A stretch of DNA of 64,000 nucleotides, taken from positions 546,140-610,139 of the forward strand of contig JADJTR010000012.1 of NCBI GenBank assembly GCA_016711085.1, read 5' to 3'. Below are positions 43,901 through 51,922 of the stretch, in pieces (the stretch's first letter is position 1; each line of letters opens with the position of its first letter). The notes under the pieces were generated by a model, which ran no database searches, was not told where the DNA came from, and saw only the letters and a list, made by a program, of their open reading frames with translations. The position numbers and the translations under genes were made by a program. The DNA is from Phyllobacteriaceae bacterium (GTDB lineage: Bacteria; Pseudomonadota; Alphaproteobacteria; Rhizobiales; Rhizobiaceae).

Positions 43901-43954
43901 CGCAACGCCCAGGCTTTCATCGCAGAGCGCACCCAGTTGGAGGCGGCCGAATGA
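40940..43954 (+). CDS. Molybdopterin oxidoreductase, pyrogallol transhydroxylase/resorcinol hydroxylase large-subunit-like, with N-terminal SCP2-like extension
   Basis: 1004 aa from GTG 40940. From about residue 150 it follows the Pelobacter transhydroxylase large subunit as I recall it: TNGGPLFVYVKDGRILRVTP, ARGRKFSPPRKGLVAPHA, SSHHQWGNVGYYLSALMRF with the active-site His, ANPDSWEGWYWGAMHH with the Asp and the Ser that ligates Mo, and VHFYFPGYADGGISGE. It is a DMSO-reductase-family enzyme with a bis-MGD cofactor and moves or inserts hydroxyl groups on phenols. The first 130 residues or so are extra; WIGLMDGSIGRIVEIRGG and AQVTMKFKDVATALKFV look like an SCP2 lipid-binding fold. No Tat signal: cytoplasmic. 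Confidence 0.9.
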   Translation: MKTIRISLRRQLLKTILVVLPKVMNSAAKRAPAYAERLKQRDVVAWIGLMDGSIGRIVEIRGGRFNSRPGKSDAAQVTMKFKDVATALKFVLPGRDQGEIIHAAKNFKMAAAGPDETLVWFTQTLAMSDTASLPMGTVMPDGSRRFTTGTNGGPLFVYVKDGRILRVTPIEFDASDPETWTIEARGRKFSPPRKGLVAPHALTLKSLVYSDKRILHPMKRVDFDPDGERNPQNRGKSGYVRISWDEAFDLVAREIKRQKRVHGPGSITFPMSSHHQWGNVGYYLSALMRFANLIGFTRMAANPDSWEGWYWGAMHHYGNSMRVGVPSGYGGVEDALKEAEMMVFWSCDPESTNGAYAGFEGTPRRLWAKELGVEFVHIDPHMNPTAQLLGGRWIPVRPQTDAALAQAIMYVWVTEGLYDKDYVATRTTGFEEWKAYLLGEADGVPKTPEWQEAETGVPAKDVRALARKWGNRKVYLAIGMTGAGFGGAGRGATGQQWARSMVMMMAMQGWGKPGVNIGGLQIGVPSDVHFYFPGYADGGISGELNFNANAANNYQRMPHVLTINPVKQQVPRQQLPDAIIDGHAEGYVWDGMSQEAQFAPFTYPMPGYSPIHMIYRYGGSALSTVTKSGRWIEAYRHDSIDFVVNQSIWMEGEAQFADVILPACTALERWDIGEWSNAGGYGHHGFLTVNHRIIAMQHKCIEPLGESKSDYDIFTGILNRMGLGSMFTEGGGELDWVKRVFDGSDLPDQVKWKEFCRKGYFVVPPEKPDLRQPVDMRWFAEGRKKDLPEPSPLPSQFAEEFLEGLQTPSGKLEFVPEILKRNTADNPERPPLNRYLPSWEGMQSELARRYPLQLIATHSRYSFHTFADGKNSAVNQIEDHRALIGGHRFYLLRLNPEDAAAKGIGHRDLVKVFNDRGAVICAADVSPLVKQGVVKSYEASAEFEMIEIAGETVEIGGCLNLLTPDRSQTKGTSSMAPNSCLVAIEKWRNAQAFIAERTQLEAAE

Positions 43955-44811
43955 GCAAGTGGAACCTGATCGTCGACGTCCCCCTCTGCGAGAACTGCCA
44001 CAATTGCGTGATCGCCGAGCGTGACGAACATGTCGGCAACGACTTCCCCGGCTATGCCGCGCCGGCCGCCGCGGTAGGCGACAGCACCATCCGCATCCTG
44101 CGTCGCGTGCGGGGCGGCGCGCCGATGGTCGAGACCACCTATTTGCCGGTGATGTGCAACCACTGCGACGACGCGCCGTGCCTGCGTCACGCCCCCGACG
44201 CCATCCGCAAACGCGACGACGGCATTGTCATCATCGATCCCGCGAAGGCCAAAGGCCGCCGGGACATCGTCGATGCCTGCCCTTACGGCGCCATCGTCTG
44301 GAATGGCGAAAGCCAGGTCCCGCAGAACTGGATCTTCGACGCCCACCTTCTCGACGCGGGCTGGAAACAGCCGCGTTGCAAGCAGGTGTGTCCGACCGAA
44401 GCCATCGAAGCGGTGAAAATCGACGATGCGGACATGCGGAACAAGGCCGCCCGTGAGGGCTTGCGGGTACTCAATCCCGAGCGCGGGACAAATCCGCGGG
44501 TTTGGTATCGCGGTCTCGACCGCTGGCTGACCTGCTTTATCGGCGGCAGCGTCAGCGCCGAGACGGGAGGCATCATCGATTGCGTCGCCGGCGCCGAAGT
44601 CAGGCTGATCGGCAATGGCGTTCGTCTGGCCACGGCCGCCACCGACGCTTTCGGCGATTTCCGGTTCCCCGGACTGACGCCCGACAGCGGCGCCTACCGC
44701 GTCGAAATCGACCACAGGCTGGGCCGTGCGAATGCCGACTGCAGTCTCGGAGAGAGCGTCTATCTGGGCGAATTGCGGCTGAGCCCTGCTCCCGCGACCG
44801 CAGCGACCTGA
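43951..44811 (+). CDS. Iron-sulfur small subunit, transhydroxylase type, lacking one cluster's ligands
   Basis: A 286-aa partner of the upstream molybdoenzyme, with ATGA overlap. DmsB-like cysteine motifs: I CENCHNC (fourth Cys replaced by Glu), II CNHCDDAPC, III reduced to CPYGA, IV reduced to RCKQVC because the leading CxxC is WIFD here. By the known ligand exchange in this family, motif I Cys1-3 with IV Cys4, and II Cys1-3 with III Cys4, can still bind two 4Fe-4S clusters; the third of transhydroxylase is lost. The last 80 residues (VAGAEVRLIGNGVRL...GDFRFPGLTPDSGAYRVEI) form the Cna-B/transthyretin-like domain seen in the family. Confidence 0.88.
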   Translation: MSKWNLIVDVPLCENCHNCVIAERDEHVGNDFPGYAAPAAAVGDSTIRILRRVRGGAPMVETTYLPVMCNHCDDAPCLRHAPDAIRKRDDGIVIIDPAKAKGRRDIVDACPYGAIVWNGESQVPQNWIFDAHLLDAGWKQPRCKQVCPTEAIEAVKIDDADMRNKAAREGLRVLNPERGTNPRVWYRGLDRWLTCFIGGSVSAETGGIIDCVAGAEVRLIGNGVRLATAATDAFGDFRFPGLTPDSGAYRVEIDHRLGRANADCSLGESVYLGELRLSPAPATAAT

Positions 44812-44849
44812 CCGTCGGGCTACCGACCCATCTGGAGGAGGACTGGACC

Positions 44850-45749
44850 ATGACCAAACCATTTGATCCGAAAGTGTTCCGGCTCGGCTACATCGCGCTG
44901 GAATGCGCCGATCTCGAGCGCACCCGCGACCACTATGTCGAGACCCTCGGCATGACCGAAATGGCGCGGGGCCACGACGGCGAAGTTTACCTTTCGCTCG
45001 GCGCCGACCACCACAACATCGTCCTGCGCCCGGCGGCGCAGAAGGCGCTGGTGCATCAGGGCTATCAGTTGAAGCCGCATCACACGGTCGCGGAAGTCGC
45101 CCGCGACGTGCAGGCGTTGGGCCTCAAGGCCACGATCAAAACCGACAGCCAGCCCGGCGTCGCCGAACTGGTCGAGGTCGAGGCCCCGGGCGGAGTGATG
45201 TTCCAGCTGTTCAACGAGATCGCGATGCCGTGTCCCGGCTGGAAGGAAACCGGCGCATCGATACTGCGCCTCGGCCACCTCGCGGTGATCAGCGCCGAGG
45301 CCGAAAAGCTGTTCCAGTTCTACACCGACTTCCTCGGTTTCGCCTACACCGACGACATCGCCGGCGTCGCCCGCTTCATCACCTGCAACCGCGACCACCA
45401 TGTGGTCAACGTCGTTGGTCTGCCCGATAATCGCGTCCACCACATCGCTTTCGAACTGAAGGCCAGCGCCTTTCATGTTTCCGCCTGCGATGCCCTTCGT
45501 CGCGCCGGCGTCGACCAGTTGTGGGGTCCCGCGCGTCATACGGCCGGGCACAACATCGCCGGTTATCACTACGACCCCAACAAGGTGATGATCGAGTTCT
45601 ACACCGAGATGGACGTTTTCGTGCCTGAACTCGGCATTCAGGAGCCGCGCCCGTGGCACGAGATCAACCCGCTGAAGCCCCGCAGCTGGCCGCTTGAGAA
45701 CATGAACGCCTGGGGAGCGCCCTTCGAGTTCAATTTCGTCACCGGCTGA
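44850..45749 (+). CDS. Extradiol ring-cleavage dioxygenase (VOC, catechol 2,3-dioxygenase type)
   Basis: A 299-aa two-domain VOC protein. N-terminal half: FRLGYIALECADLERTRDHY. C-terminal catalytic half: LRLGHLAVISAEAEKLFQFY with the first His, NRVHHIAFEL with the second His, and NKVMIEFYTEMD with the Glu, the 2-His-1-Glu iron ligands of type I extradiol dioxygenases. ATG 44850 has GGAGGAG upstream. It should open a catechol- or trihydroxybenzene-type ring, presumably the product of the hydroxylating enzymes in this locus. Confidence 0.88.
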   Translation: MTKPFDPKVFRLGYIALECADLERTRDHYVETLGMTEMARGHDGEVYLSLGADHHNIVLRPAAQKALVHQGYQLKPHHTVAEVARDVQALGLKATIKTDSQPGVAELVEVEAPGGVMFQLFNEIAMPCPGWKETGASILRLGHLAVISAEAEKLFQFYTDFLGFAYTDDIAGVARFITCNRDHHVVNVVGLPDNRVHHIAFELKASAFHVSACDALRRAGVDQLWGPARHTAGHNIAGYHYDPNKVMIEFYTEMDVFVPELGIQEPRPWHEINPLKPRSWPLENMNAWGAPFEFNFVTG

Positions 45750-45831
45750 CGCGGAAATTTCGCGAGCCACAAGTCTCAAATGCCCGCGCCGCGCGGCGGC
45801 GCGGGCAATGCCAGGCCCTTGGAGAAAAGTC

Positions 45832-46692
45832 ATGAGGCTCATCCGCTTTTCCGTCGGCAAAGCTCCCGCGGTTTCCGGTCTCGTCAAGGACGGCCGCGCC
45901 TATGCGCTGTCCGATATTCTTCCCGACGCGCCCCACGATATGCTCGGCGTGATCGCCGATTGGGATCGCATTGGCGCGAAGCTGGACCCCGGCGCGGCCA
46001 AAGGAATGCCGCTCGATCGGGTCAAACTGAGAGCGCCCATTGCAAGGCCCGGCAAGATTCTCGCCATCGGGCTCAATTACGCCGATCACATCGAGGAATC
46101 GAAGGACGCCGGGATTGCCATCCCGACCGAGCAGGTCTGGTTCTGCAAGCACACGACTTCGGTCAATGATCCCGACGGCGACATCGAGTTGCCGAAGGTC
46201 TCGCCGATGCTCGACTATGAGGTCGAACTGGTGGCGGTGATCGGCCGTCGCGGACGCCACATCAGCCGCGACGATGCGCCAGCCCATGTCTTCGGCTATT
46301 GCGTCGGCAATGACGTCACTGTGCGCGACTGGCAGCACAGGACGCCGCAATGGATGCTGGGCAAATCCTTCGACACCCACTGTCCCTTCGGCCCGGCGAT
46401 CGTCACCGCCGACGAAGTCGGCGATCCGCACGGGCTCGATATCCGCTGCTTCGTCAATGGCGAACGCCGCCAGAATTCGAACACGCGGCATTTGGTGTTC
46501 AATCTCTGGGACCAGATCGCCCATCTTTCCCAAGCGATGACGCTCGAGCCCGGCGACCTGATCTTCACGGGCACGCCGGGCGGCATCGGATTTGGCTCGA
46601 AACCCTACCGCCCGCTCAAGGTTGGCGACGTGGTGCGCTGCGAAGTCGCGGGAATCGGCGAAATCGAAAATCGCGTCGTCGCCGAGGGATGA
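45832..46692 (+). CDS. Fumarylacetoacetate hydrolase-family enzyme
   Basis: A 286-aa FAH-family protein: KILAIGLNYADHIEESKDAG, PMLDYEVELVAVIGRRGRHI with the E-x-E metal ligands, GNDVTVRDWQ, GKSFDTHCPFGPAIVTADEV and GDLIFTGTPGGIGFG. Members are hydratases, isomerases, decarboxylases or hydrolases of ring-cleavage products. It starts 82 bases after the dioxygenase and is the natural next enzyme after extradiol cleavage. ATG 45832 follows GGAG. Confidence 0.9.
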   Translation: MRLIRFSVGKAPAVSGLVKDGRAYALSDILPDAPHDMLGVIADWDRIGAKLDPGAAKGMPLDRVKLRAPIARPGKILAIGLNYADHIEESKDAGIAIPTEQVWFCKHTTSVNDPDGDIELPKVSPMLDYEVELVAVIGRRGRHISRDDAPAHVFGYCVGNDVTVRDWQHRTPQWMLGKSFDTHCPFGPAIVTADEVGDPHGLDIRCFVNGERRQNSNTRHLVFNLWDQIAHLSQAMTLEPGDLIFTGTPGGIGFGSKPYRPLKVGDVVRCEVAGIGEIENRVVAEG

Positions 46693-46719
46693 TGCGGGAA
46701 ATGCGTCCAGGGGAGAGAG

Positions 46720-48627
46720 ATGAGGATGCCCGTCGCGACCATATCCGATATCGACTCCATCGAGGCGACGCCGCTTTCCGCGCGCGCCCTGCCGCCAAAC
46801 ACCTATGCCGCGTTGCAGGCGACCGCGCTGCGGACGCCGGACGCGCCGGCGCTGTCGTTTTTCCTGACGGCGGAGTCGTTCGAGCACGCGCACACATGGA
46901 CCTATGGCGAACTCCTCGCCGAGATCACGCGCGCCGCCAATTTGTTCCACGCCCACGGCGTGACGCGCGATGCGCCCGTCGCCTTTGTGCTGCCCAATCT
47001 TCCCGAAACCCATTTCACGATCTGGGGCGGCGAGGCGGCGGGCGTGGTCTTCGCGGTCAACCCCTTGCTGGAGCCCGCCCATATCGCCGAACTGCTCCGC
47101 GTAGCCCGCGTCCGCATGCTGGTGACCTTGGCGCCGACCCCGCTGCCGGGCGATCTGTGGTCCCGCCTGTCGCCCCACCTTGCCACGCTCCCGGACCTTC
47201 AAATCGTCGCCTGCGTCAGTCTCGAGCCTTACCTCTCGAGCGAACGCGCGCCGGCATTCAGCCAGGCGGCCGAGAATGCACGGTCGACGACGCTGCCGGC
47301 GAAGGTGATCGATTTCCGCGCCGAGTTGGCGAAGCAGCCTTCCGATCGATTGATCGCAGGCGATTTTGCGGGGCCGCGAGACCGGTCCTCCTACTTCTGC
47401 ACCGGGGGCACGACCGGCCTGCCGAAAATAGCCGTTCGAACCCACGGCAACGAAGTGTTCGATGCCTGGGCTGTCGGGCAAATCCTCTGCGCTCCCAAGG
47501 CGCCGCGCACGTTCTTTTGCGGCCTGCCGCTTTTCCACGTCAACGCCCAACTGGTCACCGGCCTGATCCCCTGGATGAATGGCGATCATGTCGTCATCGG
47601 AACGCCGGAAGGCTATCGCGGCGAAGGTGTTCTCGCCAATTTCTGGAAGATCGTGAACCATTACAGCGTGACGATGTTTTCCGGGGTTCCGACCATCTTC
47701 GCCGCCCTTTTGGCGGCGCCCGTCGGCGACAATGACATTTCCAGTCTCGACTTTGCGATCTGCGGCGCGGCGCCGATGCCGGCCAACCTCATCGGATCCT
47801 TCGAGACGGCGACCGGGGTTAAGATTCTGGAAGGCTACGGACTGACCGAAGCGGCCTGCGTTTCGTCGGTCAATCCGCCGGAGGGCGAAAGGCGGGCCGG
47901 GTCGATCGGTCTGCGCCTTCCCTATCAGGAGATGCGCGTCGTCATCCCCGATGACGAAGGAAAATTCGTTCGATCGGCGGCCGTCGACGAAAACGGCCTT
48001 ATCGCAATTCGCGGCCCGAATGTGTTCAGCGGCTACCTGCACGCCGAACACAACGAAGGCTTGTGGCTCGAAATCGATGGTGAAGCCTGGCTGAACACCG
48101 GCGATCTCGGCCGCCAGGACGCGGACGGCTATTTCTGGCTTTCCGGGCGCAAGAAGGAACTCATCATCCGCGGCGGACACAACATCGATCCCAAGATCAT
48201 CGAAGAGGCGCTGAGCCAGCATCCCGCTGTCGCTCTGGCCGCCGCCATTGGCAGCCCGGACCCCCAAGTCGGCGAAATCCCCGTCGCCCATGTCCAGATC
48301 AAACCGGGCGCCGAGGTCACCGAGAAGGAATTGCTCGACTTCGCCGCAAGCATGATTCCCGAGCGCGCCGCCGTTCCCAAACGGATCAGGATATCCGACG
48401 CATTGCCGAAAACGGCGGTCGGGAAAATTTTCAAGCCGGCTTTGCAGCAACTGGAAATCGACGAAACGATCCGCGAGGAAGCCCGGCGCGTCGGCGCCGC
48501 GCTTTCGGAAGTGAAAGTGGAGCGCGATTCCCGCCTTGGCATGGTCACGAAAGTGCGGACCGAGACAAACGAGCGCCAATTGCGCGAGGCGCTGGACCGC
48601 TTTTCCTTCAAGGTCGAATTCCTGTGA
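46720..48627 (+). CDS. AMP-dependent acyl-CoA ligase
   Basis: A 635-aa adenylate-forming enzyme. YFCTGGTTGLPKIAVRTHGN is the phosphate-binding loop, GYGLTEAACVSSVNPPEGER the acyl-adenylate region, WLNTGDLGRQDADGYFWLSG and RKKELIIRGGHNIDPKIIEE the hinge, and PKTAVGKIFKPAL the C-terminal Lys. The protein is longer than average, with a C-terminal tail of about 60 residues. Last gene before a 214-base gap. It may activate a carboxylic acid produced or consumed by this aromatic pathway. Confidence 0.92.
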   Translation: MRMPVATISDIDSIEATPLSARALPPNTYAALQATALRTPDAPALSFFLTAESFEHAHTWTYGELLAEITRAANLFHAHGVTRDAPVAFVLPNLPETHFTIWGGEAAGVVFAVNPLLEPAHIAELLRVARVRMLVTLAPTPLPGDLWSRLSPHLATLPDLQIVACVSLEPYLSSERAPAFSQAAENARSTTLPAKVIDFRAELAKQPSDRLIAGDFAGPRDRSSYFCTGGTTGLPKIAVRTHGNEVFDAWAVGQILCAPKAPRTFFCGLPLFHVNAQLVTGLIPWMNGDHVVIGTPEGYRGEGVLANFWKIVNHYSVTMFSGVPTIFAALLAAPVGDNDISSLDFAICGAAPMPANLIGSFETATGVKILEGYGLTEAACVSSVNPPEGERRAGSIGLRLPYQEMRVVIPDDEGKFVRSAAVDENGLIAIRGPNVFSGYLHAEHNEGLWLEIDGEAWLNTGDLGRQDADGYFWLSGRKKELIIRGGHNIDPKIIEEALSQHPAVALAAAIGSPDPQVGEIPVAHVQIKPGAEVTEKELLDFAASMIPERAAVPKRIRISDALPKTAVGKIFKPALQQLEIDETIREEARRVGAALSEVKVERDSRLGMVTKVRTETNERQLREALDRFSFKVEFL

Positions 48628-48761
48628 ACGCCGCTGGCGCGACAAATCGGCGGAGCGCTTTTGACGGCTGTCAAAGTCGCGGAACACCGGCGCGCGCCGG
48701 GAGAAATCGCTCGAATCCTTTCGCGGACCGGGCTCGGCTCAGACGCGCCCGGGGCCCGTTT

Positions 48762-48778
48762 GCGGACCAATGGTCCGC
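48762..48778. promoter_or_regulatory. Perfect 7-bp inverted repeat before the FMN reductase gene
   Basis: GCGGACC and GGTCCGC flank AAT, 64 bases before the FMN reductase ATG. A weaker TTTGAC/GTCAAA repeat is at 48660-48675. The 214-base gap separates two gene groups of the aromatic locus, so a separate promoter with an operator is plausible here. Confidence 0.45.
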
Positions 48779-48841
48779 GTCGCCGCGAAATAACGCAGTG
48801 CATCCTCGAGGGCGGTTCCGGCAACATCAGGAGAAAACAAA

Positions 48842-49444
48842 ATGTCGCTCAAACTGAACATCGTCATCGGCTCCACCCGTCCCGGCCGCGCAGGTCCGGT
48901 CGTGGCGCAATGGTTTCACGAGCTGGCGACCGCGCAAGGCGATTTTGAGGCTAACCTTGTCGACCTCGCCGAATTCAGCCTCCCCCTCCTCGACGAGGCG
49001 GCTCACCCGATGAAGCGGCAATACGCCGATGAACCGACCAAGCGCTGGAGCGCCAGCGTCGCATCCGCCGACGCCTTCGTTTTCGTAACGCCCGAGTATG
49101 ATTATTTCGCGCCGGCCTCGCTGGTGAACGCCATCCAGACAGTCTTGCTTGAATGGGGTTACAAGCCGGCCGGGGTGCTGAGCTATGGCGGCGTCTCCGG
49201 CGGGCTGCGCTCGACCCAGGTCCTGCGCCAGTTGCTGGGCAATGTGAATGTCCACGCCCTGCCGCAAAGCGTGCCGGTCCCGTTCTTTTCGCAGCACATC
49301 CAGGAAGGCGTCTTCCGTCCGAACGACCTGGTTCGCGACGGCGCGATGCTCATGCTCGGCGAGCTTCACAAATGGGCGCGCGCCCTCAAGGCATTGCGCG
49401 ACGAACAGGCTGCAATGCGCGCGGCGCAAGGCGCCAAGGGCTGA
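48842..49444 (+). CDS. NADPH-dependent FMN reductase
   Basis: A 200-aa flavodoxin-like protein: LNIVIGSTRPGRAGPVVAQW (FMN phosphate loop), VFVTPEYDYFAPASLVNAI (family PEYN-type motif) and YGGVSGGLRSTQVLR. It provides reduced flavin or acts as a small quinone/aromatic reductase. ATG 48842 lies 8 bases after AGGAG. The OYE-family gene follows after 25 bases. Confidence 0.9.
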   Translation: MSLKLNIVIGSTRPGRAGPVVAQWFHELATAQGDFEANLVDLAEFSLPLLDEAAHPMKRQYADEPTKRWSASVASADAFVFVTPEYDYFAPASLVNAIQTVLLEWGYKPAGVLSYGGVSGGLRSTQVLRQLLGNVNVHALPQSVPVPFFSQHIQEGVFRPNDLVRDGAMLMLGELHKWARALKALRDEQAAMRAAQGAKG

Positions 49445-49469
49445 TCTTCGGAATACGGGTTCTGAAACC

Positions 49470-50723
49470 ATGACAACCTCGCCGTTGTTCCAACCGTTGA
49501 CCCTTCCCAATGGCGTTGTCCTGAAAAACCGGATCGCCAAGGCGGCGATGGAGGAGAATCTCGCCGATGGCGAACATGCGCCAGGCGGGAAACTCCGGCG
49601 CCTGTATAAAACCTGGGCCGCCGGCGGCGCCGGGCTGATCATCACCGGCAATGTCATGGTCGATGCGGCGGCCATGACCGGCCACGGCGGAGTGGTGGTC
49701 GAAGATCGCGAGCATTTGCATGCCCTGAGGAAATGGGCCAAGGCGGGACGCGGGCATGGCGCGCGAATGCTCATGCAAATCAACCATCCCGGCCGGCAAA
49801 TGCGGGCGGCGTTGGGTCAACAAACGATCGCGCCGTCCGCGCCGCCGCTGGAGTTTGGCCAATGCTCCGGATATTTTTCGCCGCCTCGCGAAATGACGGA
49901 TCGCGATATCCAGGAAGTGATCGCGCGCTTCGTCGAAACCGCGGGGATTGCCGAAGATGCGGGCTTCGGCGGCGTTGAAATCCACGCCGCGCATGGCCAT
50001 TTGCTGAACCAGTTCCTGTCACCCCTGACCAACAGGCGAACCGATCAATGGGGCGGCGCGCTCGACAATCGCGCAAGGCCGCTGGTCGAAATCACTCGGC
50101 GCATACGAAAGCTGGTTGCCCGCGACTTTTGCGTCGCCGTCAAAATCAATTCCGCCGATTTCCAGCCCGGCGGTTTCGACATCGATGACGCCATGCGGGT
50201 CGTCGGGATTCTCAACGATCTCGATGTCGATTTGATCGATATTTCCGGCGGCAACTTCGAAAGCCCGGCCATGCAGGGCCGCGTCGCCGATGGGCGGACG
50301 CTGGCGCGCGAAGCCGATTTCCTCGAATTCGCCAAGGAAATCCGGACAGTCGCCAAAATGCCGATCATGCTCACCGGCGGCATACGCGACAAGGCGGCGG
50401 CCGAAAAAGTCATCGGCGAAGGCGTTTCGATAGCCGGAATGGCGACCGCCCTGGCCTTCAGTCCCGATCTTCCACATTACTGGGCAAAGGGCGAACCGGA
50501 AGGTGTCGTCGCGCCCGGCGTGCAATGGAAAAACATGTCGCTCGCCGCATTGGCGGCGCGCGCGGTCACCGATGACCAACTGCAACGGCTTGGCCGGGGA
50601 AAGGCGCCCAAGCGCCATATCCGGCCGGCTATGGCGCTTGTCCGGGCGCAGGCAAGGTCCGCTCGAAGCGCGCGGAAATACGCAAGATGGTTTTCGAAAC
50701 GGGCAGAAAAGGGAGGAGAATGA
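49470..50723 (+). CDS. NADH:flavin oxidoreductase, Old Yellow Enzyme family
   Basis: A 417-aa TIM-barrel flavoprotein: LTLPNGVVLKNRIAKAAMEE, MLMQINHPGRQM, FGGVEIHAAHGHLLNQFLSP (His-x-x-His-like active site), NRRTDQWGGALDNRARPLVE and MLTGGIRDKAAAEKVIGEGV. It reduces alpha,beta-unsaturated carbonyls or similar alkenes. ATG 49470 is chosen because homology begins there. It overlaps the next VOC gene by 4 bases. Confidence 0.9.
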   Translation: MTTSPLFQPLTLPNGVVLKNRIAKAAMEENLADGEHAPGGKLRRLYKTWAAGGAGLIITGNVMVDAAAMTGHGGVVVEDREHLHALRKWAKAGRGHGARMLMQINHPGRQMRAALGQQTIAPSAPPLEFGQCSGYFSPPREMTDRDIQEVIARFVETAGIAEDAGFGGVEIHAAHGHLLNQFLSPLTNRRTDQWGGALDNRARPLVEITRRIRKLVARDFCVAVKINSADFQPGGFDIDDAMRVVGILNDLDVDLIDISGGNFESPAMQGRVADGRTLAREADFLEFAKEIRTVAKMPIMLTGGIRDKAAAEKVIGEGVSIAGMATALAFSPDLPHYWAKGEPEGVVAPGVQWKNMSLAALAARAVTDDQLQRLGRGKAPKRHIRPAMALVRAQARSARSARKYARWFSKRAEKGGE

Positions 50724-51152
50724 TGAACCAGCAAACACGGATAGCGGCGACAAAACTCCAGCATCACGTTTTCTATGTGAGCGATCTCAAGCGTTCCAAC
50801 GACTTCTATACCAAGCTGTTCGACATCCAGTTTTCGGCCCTGAACCACCCGGACTCCAGCGCGGCCATGCGACTGGCGAACCAGGGAGATGAACTTCCTC
50901 TCCTTCGGCCACTATCACCACGACATGTGCCTCGTGCTGCATCGCTCGCTGCAACTGGACAACAACTCCATGCTCTCCTTCACGCTCGCGATGCGCGACG
51001 GGCAGGCGTTCGACACGGTTTTGAGCCGGGCGAAGAGCATGGGGTTGGCGGTTCGCGAAGGGCGGCTGCTGGCGTCGGCCAAACCGGTCGCCCGCGCCTT
51101 CAGCATCCAAGACCCTGACAGACACTGGATCGAAATCATTCTGGAGAACTGA
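50720..51152 (+). CDS. VOC-family protein (one frameshift)
   Basis: The N-terminal part LQHHVFYVSDLKRSNDFYTK and the C-terminal part MNFLSFGHYHHDMCLVLHRS...SIQDPDRHWIEIILEN lie in two frames. Removing one G of the GGG at 50884-50886 gives ANQEMNFLSFGH and a 143-aa single VOC protein. His and Glu residues at the expected metal positions (LQHHVFY, HHDMCLV, WIEIILEN) suggest a dioxygenase or isomerase. ATG 50720 has GGGAGGAG upstream. Confidence 0.82.
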
Positions 51153-51155
51153 GCC

Positions 51156-51833
51156 ATGAGCAATTCAGCGTTCATCCCGCCAAATGTCCTTCCGCCGCTT
51201 CTTCAGAAGTTCGCACCGCTTTTGAAACGCAAATGGTTTCGCGAGTTGGTGCTTCTCTGGCCGACGCTGACGCGACGCCGGTTCTCGAACAAGACCGAGG
51301 ATTACGGCGTGTTCAAACCGTCGCTCGTCGGCCATTTCGGCCAGCTTGCCGTCTATGTCCAGGATATCGCACGCAGCCGAATCTGGTATCAAAAGGTCGC
51401 CGGCCTGACGCACAGCCGGACGTCGGATCCCGAACCTCATCCGTCCAAGCCGGGCTGGACGCTGCGCGCCTGCTACATGAGCGCCAAGGAGCACGACGAG
51501 TGCCTCGTTCTGCTGGAAGAACGCGACCCGTCGGGCAAAATGTCGGTTCCGTCGGGGATGAGCTTTTTCCACTTCGCCCTCGAAGTCGAGGGCAACCGGA
51601 AGGAGGATGTCTTCGCTTTCGCCGCCCAGCAGAAGCGCGACGGCTTCCACCTCAACTACGGACCGGTGCAGCACAACAGCGAACCGCCGGACGGCGACGG
51701 CGAGACCGGCGGCAATGTCGCCTGCTATCTCTACGATCCCGATTGGCACAACGTCGAATTCTGCGGCGCGATGGACACGATCGAAAACTACCGGGCGCGC
51801 TACGGCGACAAGAAGGGCAGCGACCGGAATTGA
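51156..51833 (+). CDS. VOC-family protein with N-terminal helix region
   Basis: A 225-aa protein starting 3 bases after the previous VOC gene. About 60 residues (LLQKFAPLLKRKWFRELVLL...) precede the VOC domain GHFGQLAVYVQDIARSRIWY, MSFFHFALEVEGNRKEDVFA, YLYDPDWHNVEFCGAMD. His and Glu residues are again at the metal-binding positions. It pairs with the preceding gene and may act on a ring-cleavage product. The exact reaction is unknown. Confidence 0.85.
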   Translation: MSNSAFIPPNVLPPLLQKFAPLLKRKWFRELVLLWPTLTRRRFSNKTEDYGVFKPSLVGHFGQLAVYVQDIARSRIWYQKVAGLTHSRTSDPEPHPSKPGWTLRACYMSAKEHDECLVLLEERDPSGKMSVPSGMSFFHFALEVEGNRKEDVFAFAAQQKRDGFHLNYGPVQHNSEPPDGDGETGGNVACYLYDPDWHNVEFCGAMDTIENYRARYGDKKGSDRN

Positions 51834-51922
51834 CGGCAAGCTGGAACCAGAAATGCGGGCGTCGACGCCTTGGGGCCTGACGCCCGGTTTCGGCGCCCGG
51901 CAAACCATCGCCGGGAGACTTT

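Noticed and set aside
45739..48687. 982-aa open frame on the minus strand across the ligase and FAH genes
   Set aside because: It is antisense to two well-supported genes with clear motifs, has a His/Arg/Asp-rich composition with no fold pattern, and is typical of GC-rich shadow frames.
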